From: Nitrolancea sp040255925
GTDB taxonomy: Bacteria; Chloroflexota; Chloroflexia; Thermomicrobiales; Thermomicrobiaceae
Reading direction: 5' to 3'
Assembly: GCA_040255925.1 (NCBI GenBank)
Contig: JBDZVX010000001.1
Span: 27,339-91,338 of the forward strand
DNA length: 64,000 bases
Both the position numbers and the translations under genes were made by a program. Every line of letters starts with the position of its first letter. Positions within the stretch are counted from its first letter, which is position 1. The notes under the pieces were generated by a model. That model worked only from the letters and a program-made list of their open reading frames with translations. It did no database searches and was not told the origin of the DNA. Shown piece after piece: positions 51,789 to 61,042 of this stretch.

Positions 51789-52963
51789 GCCGGAGAGTCC
51801 TCTTCATCACTGGTGAGTATCCGCCGATGCGCGGCGGGATCAGCGATTACACCGCGTGCCTCGCTGACGCGATGAGAAACGCCGGGTGGGAGGCCTGGGT
51901 CTTGACCCACCGAGCCGCCCAGGCCAATCCGGACCCTCGCGTGCTCTCCAGGATCACGAAGTGGGACTGGAGACTCGCCCGATTCATAAACCAGGCCATC
52001 ACCGACATCAGTGCGGATATCGTCCATATTCAGTACCAAACCGGCGCATTCGCCATGCACCCAGCGATCAACCTGCTCCCGCTCGCGCTCAAGAGAAGCA
52101 GGCCGCGGATACCGGTCGTGACCACGTTTCACGACTTGCGCAAGCCGTACCTGTTCCCCAAGGCGGGAGTTATCCGGCGTTGGGCCAACCGGGCTTTGGC
52201 GTTCGGAAGCGCGGGGATCGTCGTCACCAACGGCGACGATTACCGGCAACTGATGCGATTTCCCCGCCTGGCCCACCGGACCGAGGTCATCCCGCTTGGC
52301 GGCAGCCTGCCGGAGGCCTATGTGACCGACCGGGCATCCATACGCCGGGAACTTGGAATCGTCGACGGTGAATGTGCGATCGGATTCTTCGGCTTCGTCA
52401 TGCCGGACAAAGGTCTCGATATCCTGATCGACGCGCTGGAACGGCTCCCAGACCTCCGTCCGCGTCTCGTCATCGTTGGTGGTGAGATGGCCGATACCGA
52501 CCTCGCAAGCTCCAGCTATGCCCAGCACATCCGACGGCGGCTCAACGCTACCCCGGTGCCGGTCACCATGACTGGCCATCTCGATGCGCAGGCCGCCGCC
52601 GACACGCTCGCTGTGCTCGATCTGATCGTCCTCCCATTCCGGAGTGGCGCCACCCTGCGCAGCAGCTCCCTGATCGCGGCGGTTCGCACCGGCACCGCCG
52701 TCGTGACCACCACGCCACGTGGACAGGACGCCCTACACCCACTCAAGGGCAACGAGAGTATCGGACTCGTGCCTGCTGACGACATCCAGGCCCTCGCGCG
52801 GGAAATCCAGGCGCTGCTGGTCGATCCAGCACGCCGCGCGGAACTGGCCAATCGTGGAAAGGCCGTATCGAACGCCTTCGACTGGACCACCATTGCCGAC
52901 CAGCATGCGGACTTCTATTCCCGCCTCCTTCGGGCGAGGGGCTCGGAGCGCGGCCAGGAATGA
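51785..52963 (+). CDS. Glycosyltransferase family 4 (GT-B) protein
   Basis: 392 residues, start overlapping the previous stop by 4 bases (ATGA). Glycan-binding N-half: RVLFITGEYPPMRGGISDYTACLADAM, then VVTTFHDLRKPYLFPKAG. C-half: GFFGFVMPDKGLDILIDALERLPDL (donor-binding loop) and PVTMTGHLDAQAAADTLAVLDLIVLPFRSGATLRSSSLIAAVRTGTAVVTT. The E-x7-E motif of GT4 is degenerate (PFRSGATLRSSSLIA), so activity needs care, though many members of this branch are similar. It forms one unit with the two preceding GT2 genes, apparently for another surface glycan step, and ends convergent with rex. Confidence 0.85.
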   Translation: MSRRVLFITGEYPPMRGGISDYTACLADAMRNAGWEAWVLTHRAAQANPDPRVLSRITKWDWRLARFINQAITDISADIVHIQYQTGAFAMHPAINLLPLALKRSRPRIPVVTTFHDLRKPYLFPKAGVIRRWANRALAFGSAGIVVTNGDDYRQLMRFPRLAHRTEVIPLGGSLPEAYVTDRASIRRELGIVDGECAIGFFGFVMPDKGLDILIDALERLPDLRPRLVIVGGEMADTDLASSSYAQHIRRRLNATPVPVTMTGHLDAQAAADTLAVLDLIVLPFRSGATLRSSSLIAAVRTGTAVVTTTPRGQDALHPLKGNESIGLVPADDIQALAREIQALLVDPARRAELANRGKAVSNAFDWTTIADQHADFYSRLLRARGSERGQE

Positions 52964-53097
52964 GACCTGGGGAAAGCCCGGCACACGGCGATCGCCGGGA
53001 TGATAGTTCATGGCAGGGTTGGTTTTCCGGACCGGTGAGTTTCGCGAGGACTGAGTAGAAGACGAATGCGGAGGCCATAGCGGAGGCAAGGAGCCGC

Positions 53098-53790
53098 TTA
53101 GTCGGCAACCTGGGAATGGAGATGCCCACCAATCGGAGAAGGCACCTTGGCATCATCGCTGGCTTGGTCGGTGTCGATGTAGTAGGTGAGGCTCTGAAGC
53201 GCGCTGGTGGGATCGTTCTCCCTAATCCAAACATTGCTGGGTACCTTGAGGATCACCGGCGCATAGTTCAGGATCGCCGTGACTCCGCCGGCGACGAGCT
53301 GGTTGGTGACATCTTGCGCCGCCGATGCCGGCACCGCGACAATGCCGATCTTGATCCCCATCTCCCGGACCACCGAAGCGATATCCGTATTCTCCAGGAC
53401 CACAACACCGCTGACCGCCTGGCCGATATGTTCGGGATTTCTGGCGAAGATGACGGCCACGTGGAATGAGTTCGGCATAAACCCACGATAGTGGGCAATC
53501 GCTTGCCCCAGGTGCCCATACCCGACCAACGCGACATCCCACTGGCGGTCGAGATTGAGAATATGAGAGATCTCGGCGACAAGATTAGCGACATCGTACC
53601 CTTTGCCTTGCTTCCCAAATTTTCCGAAATAGGAAAGATCACGACGGATTTGAGCGGCCGTGACATCCAATCGTTCCGCCAACTCTTCCGACGAAACGCT
53701 CGTAATGCCCTCGTCCAGCATCCGCCTCAGGGTACGTACGTAGACCGGTAATCGTCGAATGACGATATCCGGAATCTCACCGTTCTTCAT
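53098..53790 (-). CDS. rex: Redox-sensing transcriptional repressor Rex
   Basis: 230 residues from the ATG at 53790, with GGAGG 9 bases upstream; a GTG 21 bases earlier is possible. The N-terminal winged helix carries the Rex signature (IPDIVIRRLPVYVRTLRRML, SSEELAERLDVTAAQIRRDLSYFGKFGKQGKGYDV), and the Rossmann domain has VGYGHLGQAIAHY (Gly90-x-Gly92-x-x-Gly95), the NAD(H) loop. The C-terminal swap helix is preserved (ILNYAPVILKVPSNVWIRENDPTSALQSLTYYI). Rex senses the NADH/NAD ratio and represses respiration and fermentation genes. No Rex-type TTGTGAA...TTCACAA operator is seen nearby. Confidence 0.95.
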   Translation of the reverse strand: MKNGEIPDIVIRRLPVYVRTLRRMLDEGITSVSSEELAERLDVTAAQIRRDLSYFGKFGKQGKGYDVANLVAEISHILNLDRQWDVALVGYGHLGQAIAHYRGFMPNSFHVAVIFARNPEHIGQAVSGVVVLENTDIASVVREMGIKIGIVAVPASAAQDVTNQLVAGGVTAILNYAPVILKVPSNVWIRENDPTSALQSLTYYIDTDQASDDAKVPSPIGGHLHSQVAD

Positions 53791-54108
53791 CCAACACGCC
53801 TCCGCCGCCACCCAGATCCTCCTCCGCTGGCAGCTGCGGAATGGATAAATCCGGGAATACGACTTACCTCACACGCCAGCTTGGTGCTCGCTGGTCTGTT
53901 GTCCTTCGCCATCCCACCAATTCAGCCACGGAAAGTCCACCATAATATGCTACCATTTTGCGTCGGAATGGGTCAACGACCCCTACAGATTTAGGGAGAA
54001 CCAGTACTTACGGGGAAGGATGCGGGAAAACGACATTGATCCAAATTACCCGCGCCATCCGGCTATATTTGGAGAATTGACCGCGCCGCAAATACAAGGA
54101 GGCTTAAG
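53791..54108. other. Divergent region between rex and the zinc-finger gene
   Basis: 318 bases without a gene. It is AT-richer around 53935-54000. A candidate minus-strand rex promoter lies at 53947-53976. For the plus-strand gene I see only the ribosome site GGAGG just before 54109. No Rex operator is visible. Confidence 0.4.
53947..53976 (-). promoter_or_regulatory. Candidate promoter of rex
   Basis: On the minus strand TTGACC (53971-53976), 18 bases, TAGCAT (53947-53952), about 155 bases upstream of the rex ATG. Confidence 0.4.
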
Positions 54109-54462
54109 GTGACCGCAACAGAGGAGGCGGGAGCGGTAACAGGGACGGAGTGTAGCGCGCCGGGCTGTACGCGCTTCACCGACGAACCATGCTCCCACTG
54201 CAAAAAGAATCATTGCGATGAGCACTTGAAGCGAGAGATCGGGCGGAAGGGTATCCATTATGCCTACTGCCCGGAGTGCGTCAAGAAAGCCGAGCGACTC
54301 AGGGAGTCCGCGAAGCAGCAGCGCATCCAATTTACGGCCGCTGGTGCTTTGTTAGCCATCGGCGGACTGGTCGTTTATCTCGTCAGCGGAAATCCGACGA
54401 GCGGTGCATCCCTGATCGGAATCGGCGTCATTATGATGATCGTTGGGATTTCCGTCATCTGA
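54109..54462 (+). CDS. Zinc-finger (B-box-like) membrane protein
   Basis: 117 residues from a GTG with GGAGG 7 bases upstream. The first 60 residues carry zinc-ligand candidates: Cys15-x4-Cys20, Cys28-x2-Cys31, His35/Cys36, His39 and Cys54-x2-Cys57, resembling B-box/AN1-like fingers found fused to membrane segments in diverse bacteria. Two hydrophobic helices follow (FTAAGALLAIGGLVVYLV and LIGIGVIMMIVGISVI), so the finger is probably cytosolic and anchored at the membrane. The family has no assigned role. It is divergent from rex, and the adjacent rhodanese converges from the other side. Confidence 0.75.
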   Translation: MTATEEAGAVTGTECSAPGCTRFTDEPCSHCKKNHCDEHLKREIGRKGIHYAYCPECVKKAERLRESAKQQRIQFTAAGALLAIGGLVVYLVSGNPTSGASLIGIGVIMMIVGISVI

Positions 54463-54558
54463 GAGCATAGTTCGCGTTCGGGCGCTGGCTCCGCCAGCAC
54501 AGGTCCGGTACCCGCCAGACGGTCGGACCGCTACTTGGCGTCAGCGCTGCTCCAGCAC

Positions 54559-54915
54559 CTATTTGATTGGATGTCCGTTCGGGTGCACCGGCAAACCCGC
54601 GTGATACCAGGCGATGATTCCGCCTTTGATATTCGTCGCGCCGGTGTAGCCTTCACCCCGGAGATATTGCGTTGCCATGGCGCTCCGCTGGCCGCTCCGG
54701 CAGAGAAAGAGGAATTGGCCGTCCTTCGGGAGTGTGACGGCCTTATCCCGCAAGGTTCCTAATGGAATATGCGTCGCCCCCGGTACCGAGATCTCGGCCA
54801 CTTCATCATCTTCCCGCACATCGATGATGGTCGCTTCCCCGCGTTCAGCCTTCTCCCAGGCCTCGCGCGGCTCGATCTCCGGGACATTCGGCGGTCCGAA
54901 GGGGCGTCTGAACAT
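54559..54915 (-). CDS. Single-domain rhodanese sulfurtransferase
   Basis: 118 residues. A rhodanese fold with IIDVREDDEVAEISVPGATHIPLG and the active-site loop LFLCRSGQRSAMAT (Cys72), which is GlpE/PspE-like. The preceding ATG has AGAGAGGACAGG upstream. Such proteins carry persulfide sulfur for repair or Fe-S assembly. It is not near the CstB-like fusion (10 kb away). Convergent with the zinc-finger gene. Confidence 0.88.
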   Translation of the reverse strand: MFRRPFGPPNVPEIEPREAWEKAERGEATIIDVREDDEVAEISVPGATHIPLGTLRDKAVTLPKDGQFLFLCRSGQRSAMATQYLRGEGYTGATNIKGGIIAWYHAGLPVHPNGHPIK

Positions 54916-55107
54916 ATGAAGCCTGTCCTCTCTTCAGGGAGCGCGCACCAATCATTTCTTTGCTCGGAACGTTCCAGTGCGGAATGGTACCCAGCTGGGT
55001 CGACTCGCATCAAGGTCGGACGATGTTGCATTCCTGACGATGGTGTTCACCGAAATCCGTATTCGAATCCCATTGCCCATGTCGTCTCGACTTGACCGGA
55101 CCCGTTT

Positions 55108-55896
55108 TTACCACAGCGACCGGATAAGCCCTCCATCGACCTGCAGCGTCGCACCCGTGATGTAGCTGGCCCGATCGGACGCTAGGAAGACGGCGGCATT
55201 CGCGAACTCTTCCGGATCACCATACCGCCCCATTGGAATTTGTTTCAATACTGACGCTCGCACGACCGAAACATCCACACCCATGCGCTCGGCATTGGCC
55301 CGGTCCAACTCGCCAAGCCGCTCAGTAGCGATCCTTCCGGGGATGATGCTGTTAACCCGGATATTCTCCCCCGCCAGTTCATCGGCCAAGCTCTTGGCGA
55401 GGGCTGTGACGCCAGAACGGAAGATGTTTGAGAGGATCAAATTGGGGATCGGCTGCTTCACCGATGACGAGGTCATCAGAAGGATGCGCCCGCCTCCCCG
55501 TCGGCGCATCGATGGCAGCGCCGCACGGATCAATCGGACCGCGCTCATCAGCGTGACGTTAAACGCCTCGTGCCAATCATCGTCATCAAAATGGTCGAAC
55601 GTCCCGGCCGGCGGCCCACCCGCGTTGGTGACGAGCACATCGATTCCACCGAATCGATTGACCACCGCTTGGACGAAACCCGCGATTTCGCCGGCGTTCC
55701 GGAGATCGGTTCGAACCGCCAGCACGTCGGAACCGTACTCCCGAACCTCATCGGCTGATGCCTCGATCGCGGCGCCGTCCCGGCTGCACATCGCGACCCG
55801 AGCACCCTCACGAGCGAAGGCCAGCGCCACCGCGCGGCCAAGCCCCTGGCTCGATGCCGGCACGAGAACGACCTTCCCGGTCAACCCAAGATCCAT
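55108..55896 (-). CDS. SDR-family oxidoreductase lacking the canonical catalytic Tyr
   Basis: 262 residues from the ATG at 55896 with AAGGGGG upstream; a longer frame to 56067 is not coding. A Rossmann fold resembling 3-oxoacyl-ACP reductases: VLVPASSQGLGRAVALAFAREGARV, NNAG-like VTNAGGPPAG, and the C-terminal ASYITGATLQVDGG. In the catalytic region the Ser is present (LLMTSSSVKQ) but the YxxxK is replaced by NLILSNIFRSGV, so the Tyr is missing, and the first Gly motif has Pro in place of Thr-Gly. This matches a described SDR subgroup resembling BKR that departs from the catalytic tetrad. Activity and substrate are unknown. Confidence 0.82.
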   Translation of the reverse strand: MDLGLTGKVVLVPASSQGLGRAVALAFAREGARVAMCSRDGAAIEASADEVREYGSDVLAVRTDLRNAGEIAGFVQAVVNRFGGIDVLVTNAGGPPAGTFDHFDDDDWHEAFNVTLMSAVRLIRAALPSMRRRGGGRILLMTSSSVKQPIPNLILSNIFRSGVTALAKSLADELAGENIRVNSIIPGRIATERLGELDRANAERMGVDVSVVRASVLKQIPMGRYGDPEEFANAAVFLASDRASYITGATLQVDGGLIRSLW

Positions 55897-55951
55897 ACAC
55901 GTCCCCCTTCTATCACGATTTCCGGAGTACCAGTCGATGTCTACGGCAGGC

Positions 55952-57910
55952 CTATGGCCGGGGCGCGGCGGTCCCATAGACCCTCGCCGCCAACTCAGCG
56001 CGTAAGGCGAGATCGAACTGGATTGGCGCCGGCGAGGTCGCCAGCTGGCGATCGAACAGAAAATCAACGTACCGATTCAGTATTCTGGGATTGATCAAGG
56101 CCTTGGCCATGGCCGTCCATGATGGAGGCTGATCGAACAACCGCGCGCGGGGCATGGTCAAAGCATATGATCGCGCGACATACCCAGCGTTCCTCGGCAC
56201 CAGTTCCGGCCCATTTTCCGGGCGCGAGATGATCACCTGGTAGCCCACCGGCGTAGTGCTCGGAGCGTCCGCGGCGACAACCGACACATTCGGGAACGCC
56301 CGAAGGTACCAGAGGAATGGCTGGGCGATCGACCGGTCGACCGCGATCGTGAGACCATGCCCGCCTGTCGGATCGCGGAGATCGGCCGTCGTCGCCGTCA
56401 GATCCAGGCTAAGCCGTTTCAGGCGCTCGACGACCAACCCGGCATCTGGCGCGGTGCTCCCAACCAGGAGCAGCTCACCGGGCCGGTCGAGATTTGTCGC
56501 CGCGAGAAGCAGGCTTGAACGCAGGCCATAAGCCCCAAGCAGGATCGCGAGCGCCAGCATCACGATCGGACCCGCACGGCCGTTCATTCCCCGCGCCATC
56601 GACAGGGTAATCAACGCCAGTGGCCCCAGAATTAGCACAACGACCATCAAGAGCGTCACGCCCCAGGGCACGGTGCCGATTCCGGAGTTCCGCAGGAGCA
56701 GGCCAAACGCGCTAGAGGCCGCGACGATTGTCAGCGTCAACGCGACCGAAGACCAGACTCCACGCCCATGGCGGAGGATGTGCCACTCCAGCGCGCCGGC
56801 CGCCGCGCTTAGTCCGGTTCCGGCGAGGAGAGTCAGCGGGAGCACGACGAGGCAATTGAGCGCGGGCGACTTCCCACCCAGGAGCAGCACCGCGCCCCCT
56901 GCGAGCAACGTCCAGACCGCGACCGCTTGAGGCAAGCGCTCCGAGGCGACAATTAGCCGGCTGGAGTGCCACAGGATGAGATAGACGGCATAGACGCCGA
57001 ACACGAGCGCCAAAAGCTCATACATCACCAGTTCGATCGGAATCACGAACCATCCCGCACCGGCGGTCGATAGATAGCTTGACCAGAGCGCTCTCAGACT
57101 CCCGGTCACGAACCCAGCGAATCCCACGGGACGCGTGAAGAGACTGGTTGACACCACGATGACCGCAGACAGGAATCCGAACACCACTGCCGGAACTGCT
57201 CCCATCCGGGGTAACCACCAGCCGGTGATCGCGGGTGCGACCACCAGCGCTAGCGGGAGCGCGACCCAACCGAGCGGGCTGGACAACGGGAGGAGCGCTG
57301 CCACGGCACCCACGGCGAATGCCGGACCGAATCCCAGCCTAACTGTCGACCGGCTGAGCACGACCAGAAGAAGAAGGCTCCCGAAAACGATCAATGAGCC
57401 GGCATCCACGGTCCGGCTGGCGAAGACGAGCGTCGGTGAGAGCGCCATCACAAAGGCCACGCCAAGCGCCGGTCCTCGGCCCAGCCAGGTCCGAGCCTGG
57501 AGAAGCAGGAGGAGACTCCCAATTCCCATCCCGGCTGGGATCAGCCTGACCACGGTATCACTCGCTCCGAACAGGAAGAGCCCGAGGGCAACGAGCGCGA
57601 CCGGCAGCGGGTGCGCGGCGGCGTCCGTGGAGAGCGCCCCACCCTGGAGCAACGACAAGCCGTCGCTGGCGATGGCAGCTTCCCCGGCTGAAAGGGGCCA
57701 GTTGGTGAGCCCGATCACCCTTACCAGAACCGCGATCAGGAGCACCGCGACCCAGAGCAGACCCTCACCCGAAATCCGGGATAGGTCGACCCACCGGTCG
57801 AGCACGGACGACTGAATCCCCGGAGATTCCGAGACCGGGCTGTGGGTCACTCGGCCGAAGTCCGGCGCCGCTTCAAGTTCATGCTCCGTTGGACGCGGAT
57901 GCACGATCAT
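55952..57910 (-). CDS. GT-C type membrane protein, companion of the TIGR03663 protein
   Basis: 652 residues from the ATG at 57910, which has AGGAGG 4 bases upstream; the open frame continues to 58039. An acidic start of about 60 residues is followed by roughly 12 helices (VAVLLIAVLVRVIGL, AAIASDGLSLL, LPVALVALGLFLFGA...) and a soluble C-terminal region (AQPFLWYLRAFPNVSVVAADAPSTTPVGYQVIIS). The C-terminal WYLRAFPNVS element parallels NWYLRNFPNRHSFG in the next gene upstream, so the two are related. The DE motif of the first external loop is weaker here. I call it a GT-C superfamily membrane protein, probably a glycosyltransferase in a polyprenyl-phosphate-sugar pathway. Confidence 0.72.
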   Translation of the reverse strand: MIVHPRPTEHELEAAPDFGRVTHSPVSESPGIQSSVLDRWVDLSRISGEGLLWVAVLLIAVLVRVIGLTNWPLSAGEAAIASDGLSLLQGGALSTDAAAHPLPVALVALGLFLFGASDTVVRLIPAGMGIGSLLLLLQARTWLGRGPALGVAFVMALSPTLVFASRTVDAGSLIVFGSLLLLVVLSRSTVRLGFGPAFAVGAVAALLPLSSPLGWVALPLALVVAPAITGWWLPRMGAVPAVVFGFLSAVIVVSTSLFTRPVGFAGFVTGSLRALWSSYLSTAGAGWFVIPIELVMYELLALVFGVYAVYLILWHSSRLIVASERLPQAVAVWTLLAGGAVLLLGGKSPALNCLVVLPLTLLAGTGLSAAAGALEWHILRHGRGVWSSVALTLTIVAASSAFGLLLRNSGIGTVPWGVTLLMVVVLILGPLALITLSMARGMNGRAGPIVMLALAILLGAYGLRSSLLLAATNLDRPGELLLVGSTAPDAGLVVERLKRLSLDLTATTADLRDPTGGHGLTIAVDRSIAQPFLWYLRAFPNVSVVAADAPSTTPVGYQVIISRPENGPELVPRNAGYVARSYALTMPRARLFDQPPSWTAMAKALINPRILNRYVDFLFDRQLATSPAPIQFDLALRAELAARVYGTAAPRP

Positions 57911-57969
57911 TCGGCCTCCTGGATTGGACGGGCGAGATCGACGCCCCATACGACGTATTCCGCGATCAT

Positions 57970-60339
57970 TCAGTAGCGTATTCCATCCAGATACGGTGTC
58001 AGATCGTTCCGCACATAGACACGGAACGGATACGGCCATACCGTCGCCGGCAACTCCCGGAAAGCGACTAACCGGAAAATCTCTGCCTGCTCCCTTGGCT
58101 GGCGCATTCCCGCGATACTCGACCAGACGCTGCTCGCGACATCGACCAACGAATGCGGAGGTGCGTTGCCACCGGGATTTTGGTAGAAGGGGTTTTTCAA
58201 TTCAGGTGCGATCGCGAATCGGCGGTACGTTTCGATCTCGGGATAGGCCCAGCGCATCGGGTACTCTTGATAAGTGTAGCCTGCCAGCAGTCGCTCCTTT
58301 TGAGACGTGAGGTTGTCCTTCGCAATCAGGACGACTGGAGCGTTCAACGATTGCGGTAGATCATTCCCGAACGAGTGCCGGTTCGGAAAATTCCTCAGGT
58401 ACCAGTTGAACGGCCATTGGGTGTTGTTGTCGTACCAGACTACCAAGCCCAAACCACCAGTCAACTCTCGAGAGAACTGCTCCAGCTCACGGCTGACGAT
58501 CGGCACGTAGGGCGTCGTCTGGTTATAGATCAACATGTCCCTGGCAACGTCACCCTCCTGGTAGGTCAGACGCCAGGAAGCATGCACCTGCGCCAAGACG
58601 AGCAGAAGGGTCCCGGCGACCAGGAGCACACGTGTCGCCTGGCGGACACCAAGCCGGACCACTCCTAGCGCCAGAACCGCGGCAAGCGCCGCGAAGGGGA
58701 GGTAGACGATCCACCAGCGCGTGGTCGCCGCCGACCGGATTGATCTCTGGAGGCGCCCAGCCACATCGACGTACGGCCCATTGGTCGCCCAGGCTAACAG
58801 CAGGAATGCCGCGACGGCGGCGGCAATGATCGCGAGCCCGAGCAACCCGCTGTCCCGCCGGACGCGTTTGCTAAGCGGTCCTGGCTGCCGTTCGATCGAT
58901 CCCGCGACCTCCCCGACGAGTGACGCGGCCAGGAGCCCCATCGGCAACGTCACGTGTACGACCAACCAGGGCATTTTTTCCCCAGCCCAGGAGAGAACCG
59001 CCAGTATCAAGAGGGACCAGAATATCAGCATGGTCCGGAGGAAGAAGCGTTGATCCGGATCAATTCCCGTTCGGCGAGCCCGGACCCATCGCCAGGCAAC
59101 CCAGGTCACGGCGACCGGAAACAGCACAACCGCGACGAATTCGTACTGTGGCATCAGCACCAGGTAGTAAAACCACGGCTGGTCCCCTCGCTGGACTCCC
59201 TGTTGGCCGAGCCAATACCCGACCGCGCCCACGGTCCCGGTCAGGAGACCCATCAGGTTGGTAAAAAGACTGGTGTAGAGCGCCACGAAGATCAACACAC
59301 AGAGCCCTAGCCCCGGTGCAAGCCCGCTTCTCGGCTGTAACAGCGCCCAGAGCGCGGAGGCGGATGAACCGTCCGGCGCTCGGCCAAGCAGACTATCAAC
59401 CCATCCCAGTCCCGGGTCTCGCCGTCGGCTCAGGCTCCAAAACGCGAAGCAAATCGTGACCAGGAGAATGATCACACCGGATACCACCAGCGGGTGCAGG
59501 ATCAAAATGAAGAGGAATCGTGAGACCTCCAGCCTGGATGGGTCCTGCCACGGTATCGGGGGAAGACCGGCTATTCCCAGCAGCCGTAGCCCCACACCTG
59601 CCACCACAAAGGACATAAGAGCACCCGCAGCGACGACCAAAAGAGATGGCGAGACCCGAATGGCGATCGCGAGTGCGAGGAACGCCACAAAGACGAACAG
59701 GACCACGAAACTGATCTCATGATTCGTGATCATCAGGCCGGTCGCGAGTCCACCCAGGACCGGCCAGCGCCGTTCCGGCCGCTCGACGTACCGCACGATC
59801 GCAATGAAAAGAAGCAACGCACCAAGCAGGGTGTAGATATCGTGGCGGATGAAGCGGCTGTAGTACAAGATCGACGGCGAAAACAGGAGGAACCCCGACG
59901 CGATGAGCGCGCCCCATCGTCCAAGATGCTTCGGACCCCGGAGCAGAACGGGAAGCATGACGAGGATCACCCCGGCAAGCGCCGGCATGATCCGGGAAAC
60001 GTAATCGGTCGCTCCAAACAGCAGATACGCCAGCGCGTTCGCATGGAACAGGAACGGGCCATGCATGATCGGGTGATGTTGATAGCCAAAGCCGGTCGCG
60101 AAGAGCCAGGAGTAGTAGGTGTGGAGGGTCTCATCATGATGGAGCGCGCGCGAGCCGAGGTCCCAGAAACGGGTAAGCGCCGCGATGACGAAGATCAGGC
60201 CGTAGAGAAGCGTTTCGAGCGTCACCCGATCTTGAAGCCGGCCTTGACCCGGATCGTGACTCCGTTGACTAGTATCCGAGATCGGGCCGCCATCATCAGC
60301 CGTGAGTCGCCCGACCGTGGGACGGTGGACAGATTCCAT
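57970..60339 (-). CDS. TIGR03663-family (Agl23-like) membrane protein
   Basis: 789 residues. A cytoplasmic start of about 40, then a first helix and an acidic loop WDLGSRALHHDETLHTYYSWLFATG with the His-His-Asp-Glu near residue 68, the GT-C catalytic-type motif. It continues QHHPIMHGPFLFHANALAYLLFG and FSPSILYYSRFIRHDIYTLLGALLLF, the TIGR03663 hallmark, and some 12 more helices. The C-terminal part is soluble (VVWYDNNTQWPFNWYLRNF). TIGR03663 members in archaea are linked to protein N-glycosylation (Agl23). Here the gene is 59 bases upstream of its companion, with a weak ribosome site. The substrate is unknown. Confidence 0.85.
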   Translation of the reverse strand: MESVHRPTVGRLTADDGGPISDTSQRSHDPGQGRLQDRVTLETLLYGLIFVIAALTRFWDLGSRALHHDETLHTYYSWLFATGFGYQHHPIMHGPFLFHANALAYLLFGATDYVSRIMPALAGVILVMLPVLLRGPKHLGRWGALIASGFLLFSPSILYYSRFIRHDIYTLLGALLLFIAIVRYVERPERRWPVLGGLATGLMITNHEISFVVLFVFVAFLALAIAIRVSPSLLVVAAGALMSFVVAGVGLRLLGIAGLPPIPWQDPSRLEVSRFLFILILHPLVVSGVIILLVTICFAFWSLSRRRDPGLGWVDSLLGRAPDGSSASALWALLQPRSGLAPGLGLCVLIFVALYTSLFTNLMGLLTGTVGAVGYWLGQQGVQRGDQPWFYYLVLMPQYEFVAVVLFPVAVTWVAWRWVRARRTGIDPDQRFFLRTMLIFWSLLILAVLSWAGEKMPWLVVHVTLPMGLLAASLVGEVAGSIERQPGPLSKRVRRDSGLLGLAIIAAAVAAFLLLAWATNGPYVDVAGRLQRSIRSAATTRWWIVYLPFAALAAVLALGVVRLGVRQATRVLLVAGTLLLVLAQVHASWRLTYQEGDVARDMLIYNQTTPYVPIVSRELEQFSRELTGGLGLVVWYDNNTQWPFNWYLRNFPNRHSFGNDLPQSLNAPVVLIAKDNLTSQKERLLAGYTYQEYPMRWAYPEIETYRRFAIAPELKNPFYQNPGGNAPPHSLVDVASSVWSSIAGMRQPREQAEIFRLVAFRELPATVWPYPFRVYVRNDLTPYLDGIRY

Positions 60340-60658
60340 TCAGGGAAAGACCTTATCGGGTCGGCAGATCGTTGGCAAATGACGTGAACATCACGCCCGA
60401 TTCTACACCGCCGTACCCGGTGCGGCCATCAGGACCATACCCGGTTCCACGAACTCGCCCCGGCCATCCTGTCATTCGCTATCTGCTAAAACAATTATCA
60501 GGCTACTGGTAATCGTCTGAACGGACCTTTTCAATGGACATCGATGGCGTTAGGATAGGCGTACCGTGGATCGTTTCCGCGGAATTTCCGCCCAGCGGTG
60601 CGCGGGCCTAACGCGGTGGCACGATGCGCTCCCGAGGCGAACGGGAAGGGAACCAGTC
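60340..60658. other. Divergent region between the TIGR03663 gene and a small hypothetical gene
   Basis: 319 bases with no gene. For the plus strand, TTTTCA (60528-60533), 17 bases, TAGGAT (60551-60556) is a candidate promoter about 100 bases before the ATG at 60659. For the minus strand I see no convincing -35/-10 pair. Confidence 0.4.
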
Positions 60659-60949
60659 ATGACCAAAGGTGCGACACCACCGTGTGACTCCGAGGCCAGA
60701 GCGCGCCAACTTCTCGATCATCTCCTGGATCAATGGTTGAACCTCGCCGACTCGTTCAAGGGTGCTGATCCGGCTACCGTTATCGCCGCGCTCAAAGCGC
60801 TCGATATGCGTTTCCACGAATTCACCAGTGACATTGATCCTGAGGGTCTGGAGAAGAATTGGTATGACCTCGGGCGCCGGGTCTTCCGGACGGAGTTGAA
60901 CCGTCGGATTGATGATTCATTGATCAGCATCGAACACCGCATCCGATGA
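60659..60949 (+). CDS. Hypothetical protein, unrecognised
   Basis: 96 residues from the ATG at 60659 (AAGGGA 7 bases upstream); a GTG at 60566 would add 31 unlikely residues. Helical and charged: ARARQLLDHLLDQWLNLADSFKGADPATVIAALKALDMRFHEFTSDIDPEGLEKNWYDLGRRVFRTELNRRIDDSLISIEHRIR. The pattern suggests a small four-helix-like bundle protein. No motif or family is recognised. It is convergent with the RpiB gene. Confidence 0.6.
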   Translation: MTKGATPPCDSEARARQLLDHLLDQWLNLADSFKGADPATVIAALKALDMRFHEFTSDIDPEGLEKNWYDLGRRVFRTELNRRIDDSLISIEHRIR

Positions 60950-61042
60950 AACTGATCCCGCCTGCGACCACCATAGTCTACTGGTTAAGACCGCACTAAC
61001 AAGGGAAGTGAGAGCGCCAATCACCGGCGATTGACGAACGCA

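Noticed and set aside
52977..52999. Short inverted repeat CCCGGC/GCCGGG between the GT4 gene and rex as a terminator
   Set aside because: Six-base stem, 11-base loop and no U-run on either strand.
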